Assembly: GCF_017254915.1 (NCBI RefSeq)
Contig: NZ_JAFKCT010000002.1
Coordinates: forward strand, 372,001-436,000
Reading direction: 5' to 3'
DNA length: 64,000 nucleotides
Origin: Algoriphagus oliviformis
GTDB taxonomy: Bacteria > Bacteroidota > Bacteroidia > Cytophagales > Cyclobacteriaceae
In this document: in pieces, positions 63,679-64,000 of the stretch
Layout of the letters: the number at the start of each line of letters is the position of its first letter
Numbering within the stretch: the first letter of the stretch is position 1
Notes under the pieces: generated by a model
Databases searched by the model: none
What the model was told of the DNA's origin: nothing
Seen by the model: only the letters and a program-made list of their open reading frames with translations
Translations under genes and position numbers: made by a program

Positions 63679-63891
63679 CTAGCCAAGGATTCCAATACCC
63701 CGGCCCAGCTTGTATTTATTGCGGAAGTCCCTGGGAGTGCAGCCGTTGATTTTCATAAAGGCGGCGTTGAAGCGGCTTACCGAGTTGAATCCACAATCAA
63801 AGACAATTTCGGTCACCAAACGGTTGGTGGCTACCAGTTTTCTTTTCGCATGGACGATCCTTTCTTCCATCACGTCGTCGCCCATCGCCAT
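63679..63891 (-). pseudogene. AraC-type regulator fragment (C-terminal HTH only)
   Basis: The minus-strand frame encodes ERIVHAKRKLVATNRLVTEI then VFDCGFNSVSRFNAAFMKING and CTPRDFRN. This is the second helix-turn-helix half and end of an AraC/XylS DNA-binding domain. The frame is open only to 63954; upstream, in-frame stops (at about 63955 and 63985) prevent an N-terminal domain within the window. It may be a remnant or a gene broken by a frameshift; the first HTH was not seen in other frames. Confidence 0.45.
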
Positions 63892-64000
63892 AGGGGTTAG
63901 GCGTGCGCGGATCTCGAGGAGTGCGACCTCTCCCGAACTACCTGGGCTGATACCTTAAAGCCAATTTTCGAGGAGGTACTCGTCTTACGCGCTGTTTTTT

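Overview
The window looks like a chromosomal segment from a member of the Bacteroidota, probably order Cytophagales (an Algoriphagus-like cyclobacterium). The evidence is a pair of large secreted proteins with type IX secretion (T9SS) C-terminal tails, an HYC_CC_PP-type copper-locus protein, an outer-membrane beta-barrel receptor with a carboxypeptidase-like N-terminal domain, Wza/Wzc proteins of Bacteroidota style, a TTTG / TAnnTTTG promoter, and several short hairpin or tandem repeats of the kind scattered through genomes of this phylum. The genus is an inference; no rRNA or other marker is present and no tRNA was seen.

Region 1 (1-11.7 kb, all minus strand) is a copper/silver resistance locus. 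It reads, in transcription order, an HMA-AraC fusion regulator, a CopA P-type ATPase, a small HMA chaperone, an HYC_CC_PP protein, CusA-, CusC- and CusB-type efflux proteins, and a DUF3347 lipoprotein cut by the window edge. CopA moves copper from cytoplasm to periplasm, and the tripartite pump exports it from the cell. This region is unusually rich in short repeats, two of which have been read into coding sequence (CopA P-domain, CusC-like signal peptide).

Region 2 (11.8-24 kb) is metabolic: an outer-membrane receptor; a malonate uptake and activation operon (malonyl-CoA synthetase, MadL, MadM); 6-phosphogluconolactonase, glucose-6-phosphate dehydrogenase and a ROK/polyphosphate-type glucokinase; an F420-reductase-like NAD(P)-binding protein; and, on the plus strand, a Tat-signal aminotransferase with an AEC-family permease.

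Region 3 (24.3-51.3 kb, plus strand) is one tightly packed transcription unit of about 27 kb. It opens with GDP-L-fucose synthesis (fcl, gmd), then holds a hybrid NRPS-PKS (A-PCP-KS-AT-ACP-ACP-aminotransferase-like), a second NRPS (C-A-PCP-TE) and a phosphopantetheinyl transferase. It continues without a visible break into Wza, Wzc, a Wzx-type flippase, an alpha-1,2-fucosyltransferase-like enzyme, five further glycosyltransferases and a Wzy-like polymerase. A small-molecule assembly line sits inside an exopolysaccharide operon and shares its transcription; this is the most unusual feature of the window. The line would join an amino acid, a malonate-derived C2 unit and a second amino acid. Its aminotransferase-like domain lacks the PLP-binding lysine.

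Region 4 (51.3-64 kb) holds two paralogous giant secreted parallel beta-helix proteins with Ig-like repeats and T9SS tails (minus strand), followed by a WecG/TagA-family glycosyltransferase and a short initiating sugar-phosphate transferase (plus strand) that complete the Wzx/Wzy polysaccharide pathway, and finally a fragment of an AraC-type regulator.
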